A DNA stretch of 64,000 bases from Akkermansiaceae bacterium UBA2367 (GCA_002344525.1 DDTJ01000095.1:8002-72001); one strand, 5' to 3'. Positions 42,255 through 50,854 are shown, counted from the first letter of the stretch. A program made the numbers and translations. Notes: generated by a model not told the origin, from the letters alone.

Positions 42255-43157
42255 CTACGACACGGAAGCCGCTTCGTAAATCGGCGTCCCGGTGGTTTGC
42301 ACCAGTTTTCTGAAATCGGCGATGAGCCGGCGGGTCACGGGACCCGGCTCGCCCGTGCCGATGACGCGCTTGTCGTATTCGGCCACGGGCACGACCTCGG
42401 CGGCGGTACCAGTGAGGAAAAGCTCGTCGGCGGTGTAGAGGTCGTAGCGGGCCATCTCGACCTCGCGCAATTCCAAGCCCGCGGCGGCGACCAGCTCGAT
42501 GACGACCCCTCGCGTGATCCCGTAGAGCGATCCCGAGGCCACCGTCGGGGTGTAGACGATCCCGTTCTTCACGGTGAAAATGTTGTCCCCGGTGCATTCG
42601 GCGACGTAGCCGGCGGCGTTGAGCATCACGCCCTCCTCCGCGCCGGAGGCGATGGCCTCGACCTTGGCCATGACGTTGCTGAGGTAGTTCAGCGACTTCA
42701 CCGCCGGGGAAAGGGCGTCATGGTTGGGGCGGCGCGTCGCACAGGTCGCGAGGATGAGGCCCTTTTCATATTTCTCCGCCGGGTAGAGCGAGATGGTCGA
42801 GGCGATCACGATGATGGAGGCGCGCTTGCAGCGGTAGGGACTGAGCCCCAGCTCCCCCACCCCGCGGGTCACGAGGAGGCGGATGTAGCCGTCGTGGAGG
42901 TCATTGCGGCGGATGGTCTCGAGAGTCGCCTCGATGACCTCCTCGCGCGTCGCGGGGATGGTCAGGTGAATGGCCTTGGCCGAGTCGAAGAGCCGGTCGA
43001 TGTGCTCCTCCAGCCGGAAGACGCGGTCATTATAAAAGCGGATGCCCTCGAAGACCCCGTCCCCGTAGAGCAGGCCGTGGTCGAAGACCGAGATTTTCGC
43101 GTCCTCCTGGGGAAAAAACTGGCCGTCAATGTAGATCTGGAGGGGCTGGTCGCTCAT
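42255..43157 (-). CDS. ilvE: Branched-chain-amino-acid aminotransferase (class IV PLP enzyme)
   Basis: A fold-type IV PLP aminotransferase of 300 residues. Landmarks are FDHGLLYGDGVFEGIRFYND near the start, the PLP Lys154 in SPAVKSLNYLSN, the phosphate-loop region AECTGDNIFTVKNGIVYTP and LFLTGTAAEVVPV. These fit the IlvE branched-chain group more than D-alanine or ADC-lyase members, though class IV subgroups overlap. It likely transfers amino groups to branched-chain 2-oxo acids. It is 60 bp upstream of mcsA on the same strand but functionally unrelated. Confidence 0.9.
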   Translation of the reverse strand: MSDQPLQIYIDGQFFPQEDAKISVFDHGLLYGDGVFEGIRFYNDRVFRLEEHIDRLFDSAKAIHLTIPATREEVIEATLETIRRNDLHDGYIRLLVTRGVGELGLSPYRCKRASIIVIASTISLYPAEKYEKGLILATCATRRPNHDALSPAVKSLNYLSNVMAKVEAIASGAEEGVMLNAAGYVAECTGDNIFTVKNGIVYTPTVASGSLYGITRGVVIELVAAAGLELREVEMARYDLYTADELFLTGTAAEVVPVAEYDKRVIGTGEPGPVTRRLIADFRKLVQTTGTPIYEAASVS

Positions 43158-43220
43158 GGGCAGGGTGGTGGAATCGGCTAGTTTGCGCGATGCGGTGGGG
43201 AAAGCAAGCGATTGAATGAG

Positions 43221-46200
43221 TCACGGGGCATGGGCCACGGGGGGGCAGAGCTCGCGCAGGACGCGGGGGCGGGTGAAGATCAGGCGGCAGCGCACCGCGT
43301 CCGCGGGCAGTCCGGTCATACGGCGCAGGACTTCGCGATAGGTCTCAAGCTGCGGGCGGTATTTCTCGACGGCGGCGGCGATCTCCTCCTCCGTGGCGAC
43401 GCGGTCGGTCTTGAAATCGAGGATGGTCGCTCCGGTGGCCCGCCCCGCCATGTCGCGGTCGAGCGCGACGCGGTCGAAGGTGCCGGAGAGCCATTCGTCG
43501 CCGAGGAGGATCTCGAAATTCCGCTCTCGCCAGATTTCGGCCTGTTCGCCGGGACGGGCGAAGGCGGCGCGGAGGCCCGGCTCGTCGAGAACGCCGCGCA
43601 CTTGGGCCAGGGCGTCGTCGAGGGCGGTGGAGCCGGGGCGGCGGGCTTTCCAAGCGGCCTCGATCCCGGCAAGGTCGGCGGTCTCGATCCATTCGATCTC
43701 CTCGAAGATCGCGTGGACGAGGGTGCCGAATTCGCGGGCCTCGCCTCCGCGACGGCTGAAAAGCTGGGCCGCGCTCACCGTGACGAGCTCCGACCCGCTC
43801 GGGGTGCGGCGGCGGGGACGGAGACGGGCGAGGGCGGGATCGACGCCAGCGGGCGGCCTGGCCTCTTCTTCCGGCGGCGCTTCGTGCGGCGCGAAGGCCT
43901 CGAACCAGCGCCGCTTCGTGCGGGGGGTGGCGCTTTCGTAGAGCACGGTCGCGGACACGCCGCCGAAGGCGTCCTCGCGCGGCTCGCCCGCGAGGGTGTC
44001 CTCCAGCAGCTTCACGAAATTGCGCGATTCGGACTTCGGCCCGCGCGGCTCGGTGATGAGGTAGTTCGCGCGGCTCGCCCGCGTCATCGCGACGTAGAAT
44101 TTGCAGAGCGCCTCGTAGGCGGACTCGGCGGCGCGTTCGGTGGCGTGGGCGGCGAGGACGGGATCGGCTTGGACGAAGTCCTTGCGCGGCATTTCCAGGA
44201 CCCACTCGATCTCGCGGGCCGCGTTCTGCTTCGCCCCGATCTCCCGCCGCGCCGTGTCGAGGGAGTTCCCGCCGAGCTCGGGCAGGATGACGGCGTCGAA
44301 GGTGAGGCCCTTCGACTGGTGGATGGTCATCACCTGCACCGCGTTCCCGGCGGCGGCCTCGCGGATGCGGCGCTTCCCGACATAGGCGAGGAACTCGTCG
44401 ATGTCGCGGCTGCCGCTCTCGTCAAAGACGCGGGCGGCGAGGGCGAATTCCTCCGCCCGGCCACGGGTGAAAGCGTCGAGCGGCGCGGCGAGGGCTTCCT
44501 CAATGTTCGCGATCCAGTGGCGGACGAGGGATTCGAAATTCGACTCGAAGAGCGCGGCGAGGAGGCGGCTCGAAAATGCGGGCGGCGTGAGATCCCCTTC
44601 CTCTAACAAAGCTCCCAAAGGCCCCATCTTGAGATGCTCCCACGCGAAGCGGTCGCCGGGATGTGCCGCGACTTGGAAGAGGCTGAGGAGGGCGCGGTTG
44701 AGCGGGTTGTCCGAGGCGATGAAGATCTCCGACTCGCCCACCACGGGGATGCGGGTGCGGGCGCGGAGGGCGTCGACCAGTTCCTCGCCCTCGCGGTTGC
44801 GTTGTACGAGGATGGCGCACGAGAGGCCGCGCCGAACCGGGTCGATCTCCTCCAGAATGCCGGCGACGAGGGCGTGGATGTCCTCCTTCTCCGGCTTCCC
44901 GCCCGCGGGCGCGATCGGGTTGAGGAGGTAGGCGACGCCCTCGTAGGCTTCGCCCTTGGGCGAGACGCGATGGTCGTGCCATTCCCACTGCGCGAGGGCG
45001 GCCTCGGGAAGCTCCAGCGCGGCGAGGGCGGCGCGGTCGCCGAAGACTCGGTTCACCGGGTCGATCACGTCGTGGCCGGAGCGCCACGAGACGTCGAGAT
45101 GCCGCCGCCGCACCCGCTCCTCGTGGACGTTGTAGCGCTTCGCGAGATCGGTGAAGAGGCGGGTGTCGCCGCCGCGCCAAGCGTAGATGGCCTGCTTCAG
45201 GTCGCCGACCTGGAACAGCGAGCGAGTTCCCGAGGTGTCCTGCACGACCTCGTCGACGAGGTTCTCGATGACGCGCCACTGGAGCGGGTTGGTGTCCTGG
45301 AATTCGTCGAGGAGCCAGTGGTCGTAGCGCGCGTCGAGGCGGTAGTCGATGCGCAGCCGTTCGTCCTCGCCGGGGATCTGGCTGAAGAGGGGCGAGTCCT
45401 CCGCCTCCCCGTCCCCGCCGCGTCCGGAGAGGAGGATTTGCACGTCCTTGAAGGTGAGCAAGCCGCGCCGCCGCACCTGCCCGGCGTAGGCCGATTCGTA
45501 GTGGTGGAGCAATTCGCGCACGCCTCGGGTGCGGTCGAGCTTCCTCCGCAGTTCGCCGCCGACGATCCATTGGAAAAGACGGCGCAGGGGTTCGCAGGCG
45601 GGGGGGCCGAGATCCTGCACGGTGCGGTCGAATTTGATCGCGGCGGAGCCAGCCGAGACCTCGCGCCAGATCGGAAGGACGATTTTGGCCACATATTCCA
45701 TCCGCTTCGTGAGCGGCAATCCCGGTTTGAAGGTCGCGATTTGATCGACGAACTCGTCCCAGAATTTCCAAACGATCTTGCTGCCCGAGGCCTCGATCGC
45801 CTTCAGCGCCTCGATCAGCCGACGCCCTTCCTTGAGGGGATCGATCTCATCGACGAACCAGTGTTTGCCCCCGTCGCCGGGCCAGACCGACTCCGCGCGG
45901 CCCCAGCGCTCCGCCGAGGGGGCGTCGAGATAGAGCTCGTGGAGATCGTTGAGGTAGCCGTCGAGCTGTCCGACGACGCGGTTTTCCTCCGACCCGAGGG
46001 TGGCGAGGCGGAAGGCTTCGAGAAAGGCGCGCTGGGCGGGGTCCTCGCCCTTGCCGGACGCGGCGCGGCGCGAGAAGACGGCCTCGTAGACCCGCGCCCG
46101 CGCCACGGCGGACTGGTGGTCGTCCATCGTCTCGAAGTCGTCCGTCAATCCGAACTCGGCGGGGAAGGCGCGGAGCAGGTTCGCGAAGAAGCTGTCGAGG

Positions 46201-46562
46201 GTGCCGAGGAAGAGCCGAGGCATGCGCGAGACGAAGACGCGGAGGAGGCGGGCGTAGTCCTCCGGCGTCAGCGTCGCGAGGACGGGGGCGAGGGGATCGT
46301 CCCGGTCGCCCGCGAGGGCGGCGGCCTTCTTCGCGTCGGACGCGGCCTCGGCCAGCTTCACGAGGATGGAGTCGAAGAACTCGCCCGCCGCCTTGCGCGT
46401 GAAGGTCGCCGCGAGAATGCGCTCCGGCGCGACCTCGGTCCCGCTGCGGAGCTGCAGGGCCATCAGGGCGATGTAGCGGTTCGTGAGCTGCCACGTCTTC
46501 CCCGAGCCCGCCGAGGCGAGGATCATTTCGTTGGGGAGTTCCATGGGCGCGGCCTTGGGCAT
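43221..46562 (-). CDS. addA: AddA-like UvrD-family helicase with C-terminal nuclease
   Basis: A 1113-residue superfamily I helicase. Walker A is ASAGSGKT at about 16-23. Later motifs are YARLLRVFVSRMPRLFLGTL (motif Ia region), DHWLLDEFQDTNPLQW (motif II), VMTIHQSKGLTFDAVILPEL (motif V) and CKFYVAMTRASRANYLIT (motif VI). A C-terminal RecB-type PDDEXK nuclease is indicated by GTLVHAIFEEIEW, ILDFKTD and YRPQLETYREVLR. This layout matches AddA (RexA), the helicase-nuclease half of AddAB in double-strand-break repair. No addB is visible. ATG 46562 or a Met six codons later starts the P-loop domain. Confidence 0.9.
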   Translation of the reverse strand: MPKAAPMELPNEMILASAGSGKTWQLTNRYIALMALQLRSGTEVAPERILAATFTRKAAGEFFDSILVKLAEAASDAKKAAALAGDRDDPLAPVLATLTPEDYARLLRVFVSRMPRLFLGTLDSFFANLLRAFPAEFGLTDDFETMDDHQSAVARARVYEAVFSRRAASGKGEDPAQRAFLEAFRLATLGSEENRVVGQLDGYLNDLHELYLDAPSAERWGRAESVWPGDGGKHWFVDEIDPLKEGRRLIEALKAIEASGSKIVWKFWDEFVDQIATFKPGLPLTKRMEYVAKIVLPIWREVSAGSAAIKFDRTVQDLGPPACEPLRRLFQWIVGGELRRKLDRTRGVRELLHHYESAYAGQVRRRGLLTFKDVQILLSGRGGDGEAEDSPLFSQIPGEDERLRIDYRLDARYDHWLLDEFQDTNPLQWRVIENLVDEVVQDTSGTRSLFQVGDLKQAIYAWRGGDTRLFTDLAKRYNVHEERVRRRHLDVSWRSGHDVIDPVNRVFGDRAALAALELPEAALAQWEWHDHRVSPKGEAYEGVAYLLNPIAPAGGKPEKEDIHALVAGILEEIDPVRRGLSCAILVQRNREGEELVDALRARTRIPVVGESEIFIASDNPLNRALLSLFQVAAHPGDRFAWEHLKMGPLGALLEEGDLTPPAFSSRLLAALFESNFESLVRHWIANIEEALAAPLDAFTRGRAEEFALAARVFDESGSRDIDEFLAYVGKRRIREAAAGNAVQVMTIHQSKGLTFDAVILPELGGNSLDTARREIGAKQNAAREIEWVLEMPRKDFVQADPVLAAHATERAAESAYEALCKFYVAMTRASRANYLITEPRGPKSESRNFVKLLEDTLAGEPREDAFGGVSATVLYESATPRTKRRWFEAFAPHEAPPEEEARPPAGVDPALARLRPRRRTPSGSELVTVSAAQLFSRRGGEAREFGTLVHAIFEEIEWIETADLAGIEAAWKARRPGSTALDDALAQVRGVLDEPGLRAAFARPGEQAEIWRERNFEILLGDEWLSGTFDRVALDRDMAGRATGATILDFKTDRVATEEEIAAAVEKYRPQLETYREVLRRMTGLPADAVRCRLIFTRPRVLRELCPPVAHAP

Positions 46563-46754
46563 GGCCGGAACTGTGGGACCTTGCGCCGGAACGGTCAACG
46601 GGCGGCGGCGAAAAATGCAGCCAACCCCTACGCCAGATACGGGCAGGAGTGCCCGCGCTCCCATGCGCCACAGGAAGGCCGCGCCCGATCGTCACCCAGA
46701 CCGCAGCCTTCGCCTTCCATTGACAACGGCCCATGCGTCACACATAGTTGCCAT
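46563..46754. other. Intergenic region between divergent genes with a GGGCA...TGCCC hairpin
   Basis: The 190 bp between addA (minus) and the antitoxin gene (plus) contain GGGCA GGAG TGCCC at 46641-46654, a short hairpin inside a GC-rich segment resembling interspersed repeat. Promoters for both sides lie here. No operator for the antitoxin was identified with confidence. Confidence 0.45.
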
Positions 46755-46967
46755 ATGAGCACGACACTGAGCGTTCGTCTGGGCGAGGATCTAGCCCGCT
46801 GGGTGGAGGAGCAGGCACGGGCCACCGGCCGCTCCCAAGGGAGCTTAGTCAAGGAAGCGTTGGAAAAGGCGCGGCAGGCGGAGCGCGGGAAGCCTTTCAT
46901 GAAACTGGCCGGGAGCGTGGACGGACCAAAAGACCTTTCCCGGCGCAAGGGCTTTTCCCGGCCATGA
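46755..46967 (+). CDS. Ribbon-helix-helix antitoxin
   Basis: A 70-residue protein whose first 45 residues fit an RHH (CopG/Arc-type) DNA-binding fold: TTLSVRLGEDLARWVEEQAR (beta strand and first helix), then TGRSQGSLVKEALEKARQAE (second helix). The tail (KPFMKLAGSVDGPKDLSRRK) is likely the toxin-binding part, similar in style to VapB-type tails. Its stop overlaps the PIN gene start by four bases (ATGA), the usual toxin-antitoxin arrangement. It probably represses its own operon. Confidence 0.85.
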   Translation: MSTTLSVRLGEDLARWVEEQARATGRSQGSLVKEALEKARQAERGKPFMKLAGSVDGPKDLSRRKGFSRP

Positions 46968-47365
46968 CGGGGATCGCGGACACGGGTTTCATCGTCGCGT
47001 TTCTGAACCGACGGGATTCCTTCCATCCTTGGGCGGTGCGGCTCGCGGAGCAGGTGGATGCGCCGCTGGTGACATGCGAGGCGGTGCTGGCGGAGGCGGT
47101 CTTCCACACCAGGTCGGCAGAGAAGGTGCTGGCTCTGGTGCGGGCCGGGCTGCTGCGCGTGGAGCTGGATTTCGCCGTCTGCCAGCCCCGGCTGGAGGTC
47201 TTCGCCAAGCGCTACGCCGACCGCTCGCCCGATCTGGCGGACTTGTGCCTGATCTGCCTGAGCGAGCGCCATCCCTCCCTTCCCGTGATCACCGTGGACG
47301 GGGATTTCCGCATCTACCGCAGGCATCAGCGGGAGACGATCCCCGTGCTCATGCCGCCCACGTAG
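46964..47365 (+). CDS. PIN-domain toxin (VapC-like)
   Basis: A 133-residue PIN nuclease. The acidic residues expected for metal binding are visible: Asp6 in IADTGFIVAFLNRRD, Glu in VTCEAVLAEAVFH, Asp in SPDLADLCLICLSE and Asp in ITVDGDFRIYRR. Such proteins cut RNA, often tRNA, when not held by the partner antitoxin, which here is the RHH protein overlapping by 4 bp. The target RNA is unknown. A strong hairpin follows at 47403-47435. Confidence 0.9.
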   Translation: MTGIADTGFIVAFLNRRDSFHPWAVRLAEQVDAPLVTCEAVLAEAVFHTRSAEKVLALVRAGLLRVELDFAVCQPRLEVFAKRYADRSPDLADLCLICLSERHPSLPVITVDGDFRIYRRHQRETIPVLMPPT

Positions 47366-47402
47366 GCCGATTCCGCCCTGTCGCGATCCGGCTGAAACCA
47401 GT

Positions 47403-47435
47403 GAACAGGGTTGCCCCGCCGAGGCAACCCTGTTC
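47403..47435. terminator. Bidirectional hairpin terminator between PIN toxin and His-rich gene
   Basis: GAACAGGGTTGCC at 47403-47415 pairs perfectly with GGCAACCCTGTTC at 47423-47435 across a 7-nt loop. It separates the PIN gene (plus) and the His-rich gene (minus), which end 38 and 18 bp away. A related hairpin near 50170-50200 follows the paralogous His-rich gene. Confidence 0.8.
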
Positions 47436-47452
47436 CGTCCGAGGGGAGGCGA

Positions 47453-48004
47453 TCAGTCTTTCTTCTCGTCTTTGTGGTCGTGATCGTGCTCGCAGATGCA
47501 GGCGTATTCCTTGTATTCGCAGGTGGGGCATTGGGCGAGATTGACGGTGAATTTTTCGGTCACGGTCTCCGCGTCGGGGGTCAGCTTCACTTGCAGGACG
47601 ATGGGCACCATGTCACCCTCGGGCAGGGCGGCGTCGGAGACGAGGGCGCCGTCGGCCTCGGCGAAGGCGAACTTCGTCGGGTTCGAGCGCTCGCCGCCCA
47701 CGGCGGTGACGGTGGCCCCGCCGGGGGCGACGGCCTCGCCCTCCTCGGAGAGGAAGGTGATCTTCAGCTTGCGGTCGTCGAGGACGAGGAACTCGAAGTG
47801 CGGCTCGGTCGCGGTGACGACTCGCCCGCCGTTCGGCCCGACTTTCCCTCCGTGGTTGTGATCATGGTCGTCGTCATGGTCATGGTCGTGCTTGTGGGCT
47901 TCGTCATGCTTGTGGTCGTGATCATGATCGTGGTCGTGCTTGTCTCCGCACGAGGGGAGGGCGATGGCGAGGAGGGCAGGGAGGAGGAGATGGCGGATGC
48001 TCAT
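47453..48004 (-). CDS. His-rich metal-binding lipoprotein A
   Basis: A 183-residue exported protein, paralogue of the one at 50218-50766. A signal peptide ends in a lipobox-like LPSC (Cys19), and is followed by 30 residues of alternating His and Asp (DKHDHDHDHDHKHDEAHKH). A conserved beta domain follows (GPNGGRVVTATEPHFEFLVL, KLKITFLSEEGEAVAPGGAT, SDAALPEGDMVPIVLQVKL). The C-terminus has CPTCEYKEYACIC plus HDHDH. It probably binds Zn, Co or Ni in the periplasm and buffers metal for the efflux pumps upstream. The last cysteine motif is unusual and could bind a metal. Confidence 0.82.
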   Translation of the reverse strand: MSIRHLLLPALLAIALPSCGDKHDHDHDHDHKHDEAHKHDHDHDDDHDHNHGGKVGPNGGRVVTATEPHFEFLVLDDRKLKITFLSEEGEAVAPGGATVTAVGGERSNPTKFAFAEADGALVSDAALPEGDMVPIVLQVKLTPDAETVTEKFTVNLAQCPTCEYKEYACICEHDHDHKDEKKD

Positions 48005-48035
48005 AGGTGGTGGTTGGTTGGTTTTTGTTGGAGTG

Positions 48036-48073
48036 GTCGAGACGGTCCATTGGGTGAGACGAACCGTCTCGAC
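48036..48073 (-). promoter_or_regulatory. Conserved inter-cistronic hairpin (copy A)
   Basis: GTCGAGACGGT at 48036-48046 pairs perfectly with ACCGTCTCGAC at 48063-48073, enclosing 16 nt. It sits between the P-type ATPase stop and the start of His-rich gene A. A second copy at 50805-50842 has the same position and loop size and contains compensatory substitutions in the stem. It may be an attenuator, RNA-stability element or terminator. Confidence 0.75.
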
Positions 48074-48086
48074 AGAAATGCGGGGT

Positions 48087-50039
48087 TCAGTGGGCGGCGG
48101 GACGCCGCCTCCACTTGTCGGACAGCAGCCGCAGCGAATTCACCACGACCAGCAGGGTGGCCCCGGTGTCGGCGAGGATGGCGAGCCAGAGGCTGGCGTG
48201 GCCAGCGAAGGTGAGGATCAGGAACAGGGCCTTCACCAGCAGGGCGAAGGCGATGTTGAATCGGATCATGCCGAGGGTGCGGCGACCGAGTCGGATCGCA
48301 TCGGCGAGCCTCCCGAGATCATCTTGCATCAGGGCCACGTCGGCGGTCTCGATGGCGGTGTCGCTGCCGATCGCGCCCATGGCGATGCCGACGCTGGCGA
48401 CGGCGAGCGCGGGGGCGTCGTTGACACCGTCGCCGATCATCCCGACTTGGCCGTGTTGCCCGAGCAAAGTCCGGACCCGCTCGACTTTGTCCTCGGGCAG
48501 GAGGTCGCCGAAGGCTTCGTCGAGTCCGGCCTGTCCGGCGATGGCATCGACGGTGCGCTGGTTATCGCCGCTGAGCATGACGACGCGCTCGATCCCGACC
48601 TCTCGCAAAGCGGCAAGGGCTTCCCTGGCGTCCGGGCGGATCGTGTCGCCGATGGCCAGCACGCCGAGGAGACGGCCCGGCGCATCGGCGGAAGGCCGCT
48701 CCCCCACGACGGCGAGCGAGAGGCCCCGGCTTTCGATTTCCGCGAGCCGGGCTTCGAGCGCTTCGCTGCAAAGCCCCGACTCGTGGGCCATGCGGTGATT
48801 GCCGATGAAGCAGACGCGGCCTCCGACAAGGGCCTCGGCTCCCTGCCCCGTGACCGCCCGGTATCCGGTCGAATCAGGAGGGGTAAGGCTGCGCTCCCTG
48901 GCGCGGGCGACGACGGCGAGGGCGATGGGATGCTCCGAATGGGCGTCGATGGACGCGGCGATGCGGAGCAACTCGTCTTCGTCTTCGGCGTCGATGGGGA
49001 TCAGCTCCACCACCTTCGGGCGGCCTTCGGTGATGGTGCCGGTCTTGTCCACGGCGAGGGCCTTCAGCTTTCCGAGGGCCTCCAGATGCGCCCCGCCTTT
49101 GACGAGGACGCCCCGCCGGGCCAGCGCGGTGAGTCCGGAGACGATGGACACCGGCGTGGCGATGACGAGGGCGCAGGGACAGGCGATGACGAGCAGGGCG
49201 AGCGCCCGATAAACCCAGTCGCCCCATGCGCCGGAGAAAAGCAGGGGCGGGAGCAACGCCGTGAGCAGAGCGACGACGAACACCGCCGGGGTGTAGATGG
49301 CGGCGAAGCGATCGACGAAGCGCTGCATGGGGGCGCGGCTGCCCTCGGCCTCCTCGACCAGCCGGATGATGCGCGAGAGGGTGGAGTCCGAGGCGGATTT
49401 GCCGACCCGCACCTCCAGCGAGCCTTCGCCGTTCACGGTGCCGGCGAAGACCTCGTCGCCCGGCCCCTTGTCCACCGGCACGGATTCGCCAGTGATGGGC
49501 GCTTGATCGACCGCGGAGCGCCCGCCCGTCACCTCGCCATCCAGCGGGATACGCTGCCCGCTGCGGACGAGGATGGTCTGCCCGATGCCGACCGCGGCGG
49601 CGGGAATCTCCTCGGTGGAACCGTCCTCGCGCCGGAGTAGGGCGGTCTCGGGCGCGAGCGACATCAGCGAGCGGATCGCCTTGCGGGCGCGTTCGCCGCT
49701 GAGGGATTCGAGCCATTCGGAAAGGGCGAAAAGGAAGACGACCGCCGCCGCCTCGGCCTGCTCGCCGATGACCCACGCGCCCGAGACCGCGACGGCCATG
49801 AGCACGTTCATGTCGAGCCGCCGCTTCCGCAGCGAGCGCCACGCGGCGGGGAAGACGAGCATCCCGCCCGCGAGGGTGGCGAGGGCGAAGGCCGTCGTTG
49901 CGAGCGCGGCGGGACCTTTCGTCCAATGCAGGACAAGGCCGAGCCCGGTCAGCAGGCCGGAGGCGGCGATCAACGTCCGCGCGGGCAGGCGGGAATCGTG
50001 ATGCTCGCAGTGGTCGCAGGTATCCGGTTCAGGGGCCAT
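48087..50039 (-). CDS. Heavy-metal translocating P1B-type ATPase (Zn/Cd/Co class)
   Basis: Metal-exporting P-type ATPase of 650 residues. It has about eight helices, TGES at 183-186, the metal-site CPC at 287-289, the phosphorylated Asp331 in DKTGT, HSEHPIA (the P1B HP motif) and the hinge GDGVNDAPALA. The C-terminal helices include LFLILTFAGHASLWLAILAD, with the Asp typical of ZntA/CadA-type Zn, Cd and Co pumps. The N-terminus has only a short CDHCEHHDSR instead of a full HMA domain. It lies between the two His-rich genes, all on one strand, and the RND pump is upstream. Confidence 0.94.
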   Translation of the reverse strand: MAPEPDTCDHCEHHDSRLPARTLIAASGLLTGLGLVLHWTKGPAALATTAFALATLAGGMLVFPAAWRSLRKRRLDMNVLMAVAVSGAWVIGEQAEAAAVVFLFALSEWLESLSGERARKAIRSLMSLAPETALLRREDGSTEEIPAAAVGIGQTILVRSGQRIPLDGEVTGGRSAVDQAPITGESVPVDKGPGDEVFAGTVNGEGSLEVRVGKSASDSTLSRIIRLVEEAEGSRAPMQRFVDRFAAIYTPAVFVVALLTALLPPLLFSGAWGDWVYRALALLVIACPCALVIATPVSIVSGLTALARRGVLVKGGAHLEALGKLKALAVDKTGTITEGRPKVVELIPIDAEDEDELLRIAASIDAHSEHPIALAVVARARERSLTPPDSTGYRAVTGQGAEALVGGRVCFIGNHRMAHESGLCSEALEARLAEIESRGLSLAVVGERPSADAPGRLLGVLAIGDTIRPDAREALAALREVGIERVVMLSGDNQRTVDAIAGQAGLDEAFGDLLPEDKVERVRTLLGQHGQVGMIGDGVNDAPALAVASVGIAMGAIGSDTAIETADVALMQDDLGRLADAIRLGRRTLGMIRFNIAFALLVKALFLILTFAGHASLWLAILADTGATLLVVVNSLRLLSDKWRRRPAAH

Positions 50040-50077
50040 CGGGCGGTCTTTTGCGGGGAGGCGAACGCGTCAGGGAA

Positions 50078-50163
50078 TCCAAGGAGGGCCGACATTCTTG
50101 TCGGCCATCAAGCCCCGGTGCGGCAGGACCAGCAGGCCGACAGGAATGTCGGCCCTCCTTGAG
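50078..50163. repeat. MITE-like inverted repeat around GGAGGGCCGACATTC
   Basis: CCAAGGAGGGCCGACATTC near 50078 and its near-complement GAATGTCGGCCCTCCTTG near 50144 face each other. Each is followed by a short internal palindrome (GGCCGACA/TGTCGGCC), with about 40 bp between them. The element lies between His-rich gene B and the ATPase. A single arm, CCAAGGAGGGCCGACATTC, recurs at about 57770-57790. Confidence 0.75.
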
Positions 50164-50217
50164 GCAGCGAACAGGGTCACCTCGCCGAAGCAACCCTGTC
50201 CGGTCACAGAGGAACGG

Positions 50218-50766
50218 TCAGCCCTTTTTCTTCTTCTCGTCTTTGTGGTCGTGCTCGTGATCATGGTCATGATCACAGATGCAGGCGTACTCCTTGTATT
50301 CGCAGGTCGGGCACTTCGCGAGGTTCACGGTGAATTTCTCGGTGACGGTCTTCGCGTCGGGAGTCAGCTTCACTTGGAGAACGATCGGGATCTGCTCGCC
50401 CTCGGGCAGGGCGGCGTCGGAAACGAGGGCGCCGTCCGCTTCGGCAAAGGCGAACTTCGTCGGCTTCGAACGCTCCCCGCCCACGGCGGTGATGGTGGCT
50501 TTTCCGGGGGCGACGGCCTCACCTTCCTCGGAAAGGAAGGTGATCTTCAACTTTCGATCCTCGAGGACGAGAAACTCGAAGTGAGGCTCGGTCGAGGTGA
50601 CGACGCGCCCGCCGTTCGGTCCCACCATTTTCTCGTCGTGGTCGTGATCGTCGTCATGCTTGTGCTTCTTGTCGTGTTTGTGGTCGTCGTGCTTGTGCTT
50701 CTTGTCGGCTGCGGCAGGGAGCGCGATGGCGCACAGGGCGAGGAGGAGGGGGAGTCGGATTTTCAT
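50218..50766 (-). CDS. His-rich metal-binding protein B
   Basis: A 182-residue exported paralogue of the protein at 47453-48004, similar over its whole length. The signal peptide (MKIRLPLLLALCAIALPAAA) lacks the lipobox Cys of copy A, so this copy is probably free in the periplasm. A His/Lys/Asp-rich stretch follows (KKHKHDDHKHDKKHKHDD), then the shared domain (GPNGGRVVTSTEPHFEFLVL) and the C-terminal CPTCEYKEYACICDHDHDHE. It sits downstream of the RND pump as copy A sits downstream of the ATPase. The role is probably metal buffering or delivery to the RND pump. Confidence 0.82.
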   Translation of the reverse strand: MKIRLPLLLALCAIALPAAADKKHKHDDHKHDKKHKHDDDHDHDEKMVGPNGGRVVTSTEPHFEFLVLEDRKLKITFLSEEGEAVAPGKATITAVGGERSKPTKFAFAEADGALVSDAALPEGEQIPIVLQVKLTPDAKTVTEKFTVNLAKCPTCEYKEYACICDHDHDHEHDHKDEKKKKG

Positions 50767-50804
50767 GGGCTTGGATGTGTATGGATTTGGTTTTCGTTGG
50801 GATT

Positions 50805-50842
50805 GTCGCGGTGGTCCATCAAGTGAAACGGACCGCCGCAAC
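50805..50842 (-). promoter_or_regulatory. Conserved inter-cistronic hairpin (copy B)
   Basis: GTCGCGGTGGT at 50805-50815 faces ACCGCCGCAAC at 50832-50842, enclosing 16 nt as in copy A. Relative to copy A, an A-T pair has become C-G and another A-T pair G-C; one further pair is G-U and one is a mismatch. It lies between the RND pump stop and His-rich gene B. Confidence 0.7.
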
Positions 50843-50854
50843 GGAAATTCGGGG

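Noticed and set aside
44634..46967. Long open frame antisense to the AddA-like gene, in frame with the antitoxin
   Set aside because: Only the last 70 codons (from ATG 46755) look like a real protein. The upstream part is antisense shadow of the helicase gene.
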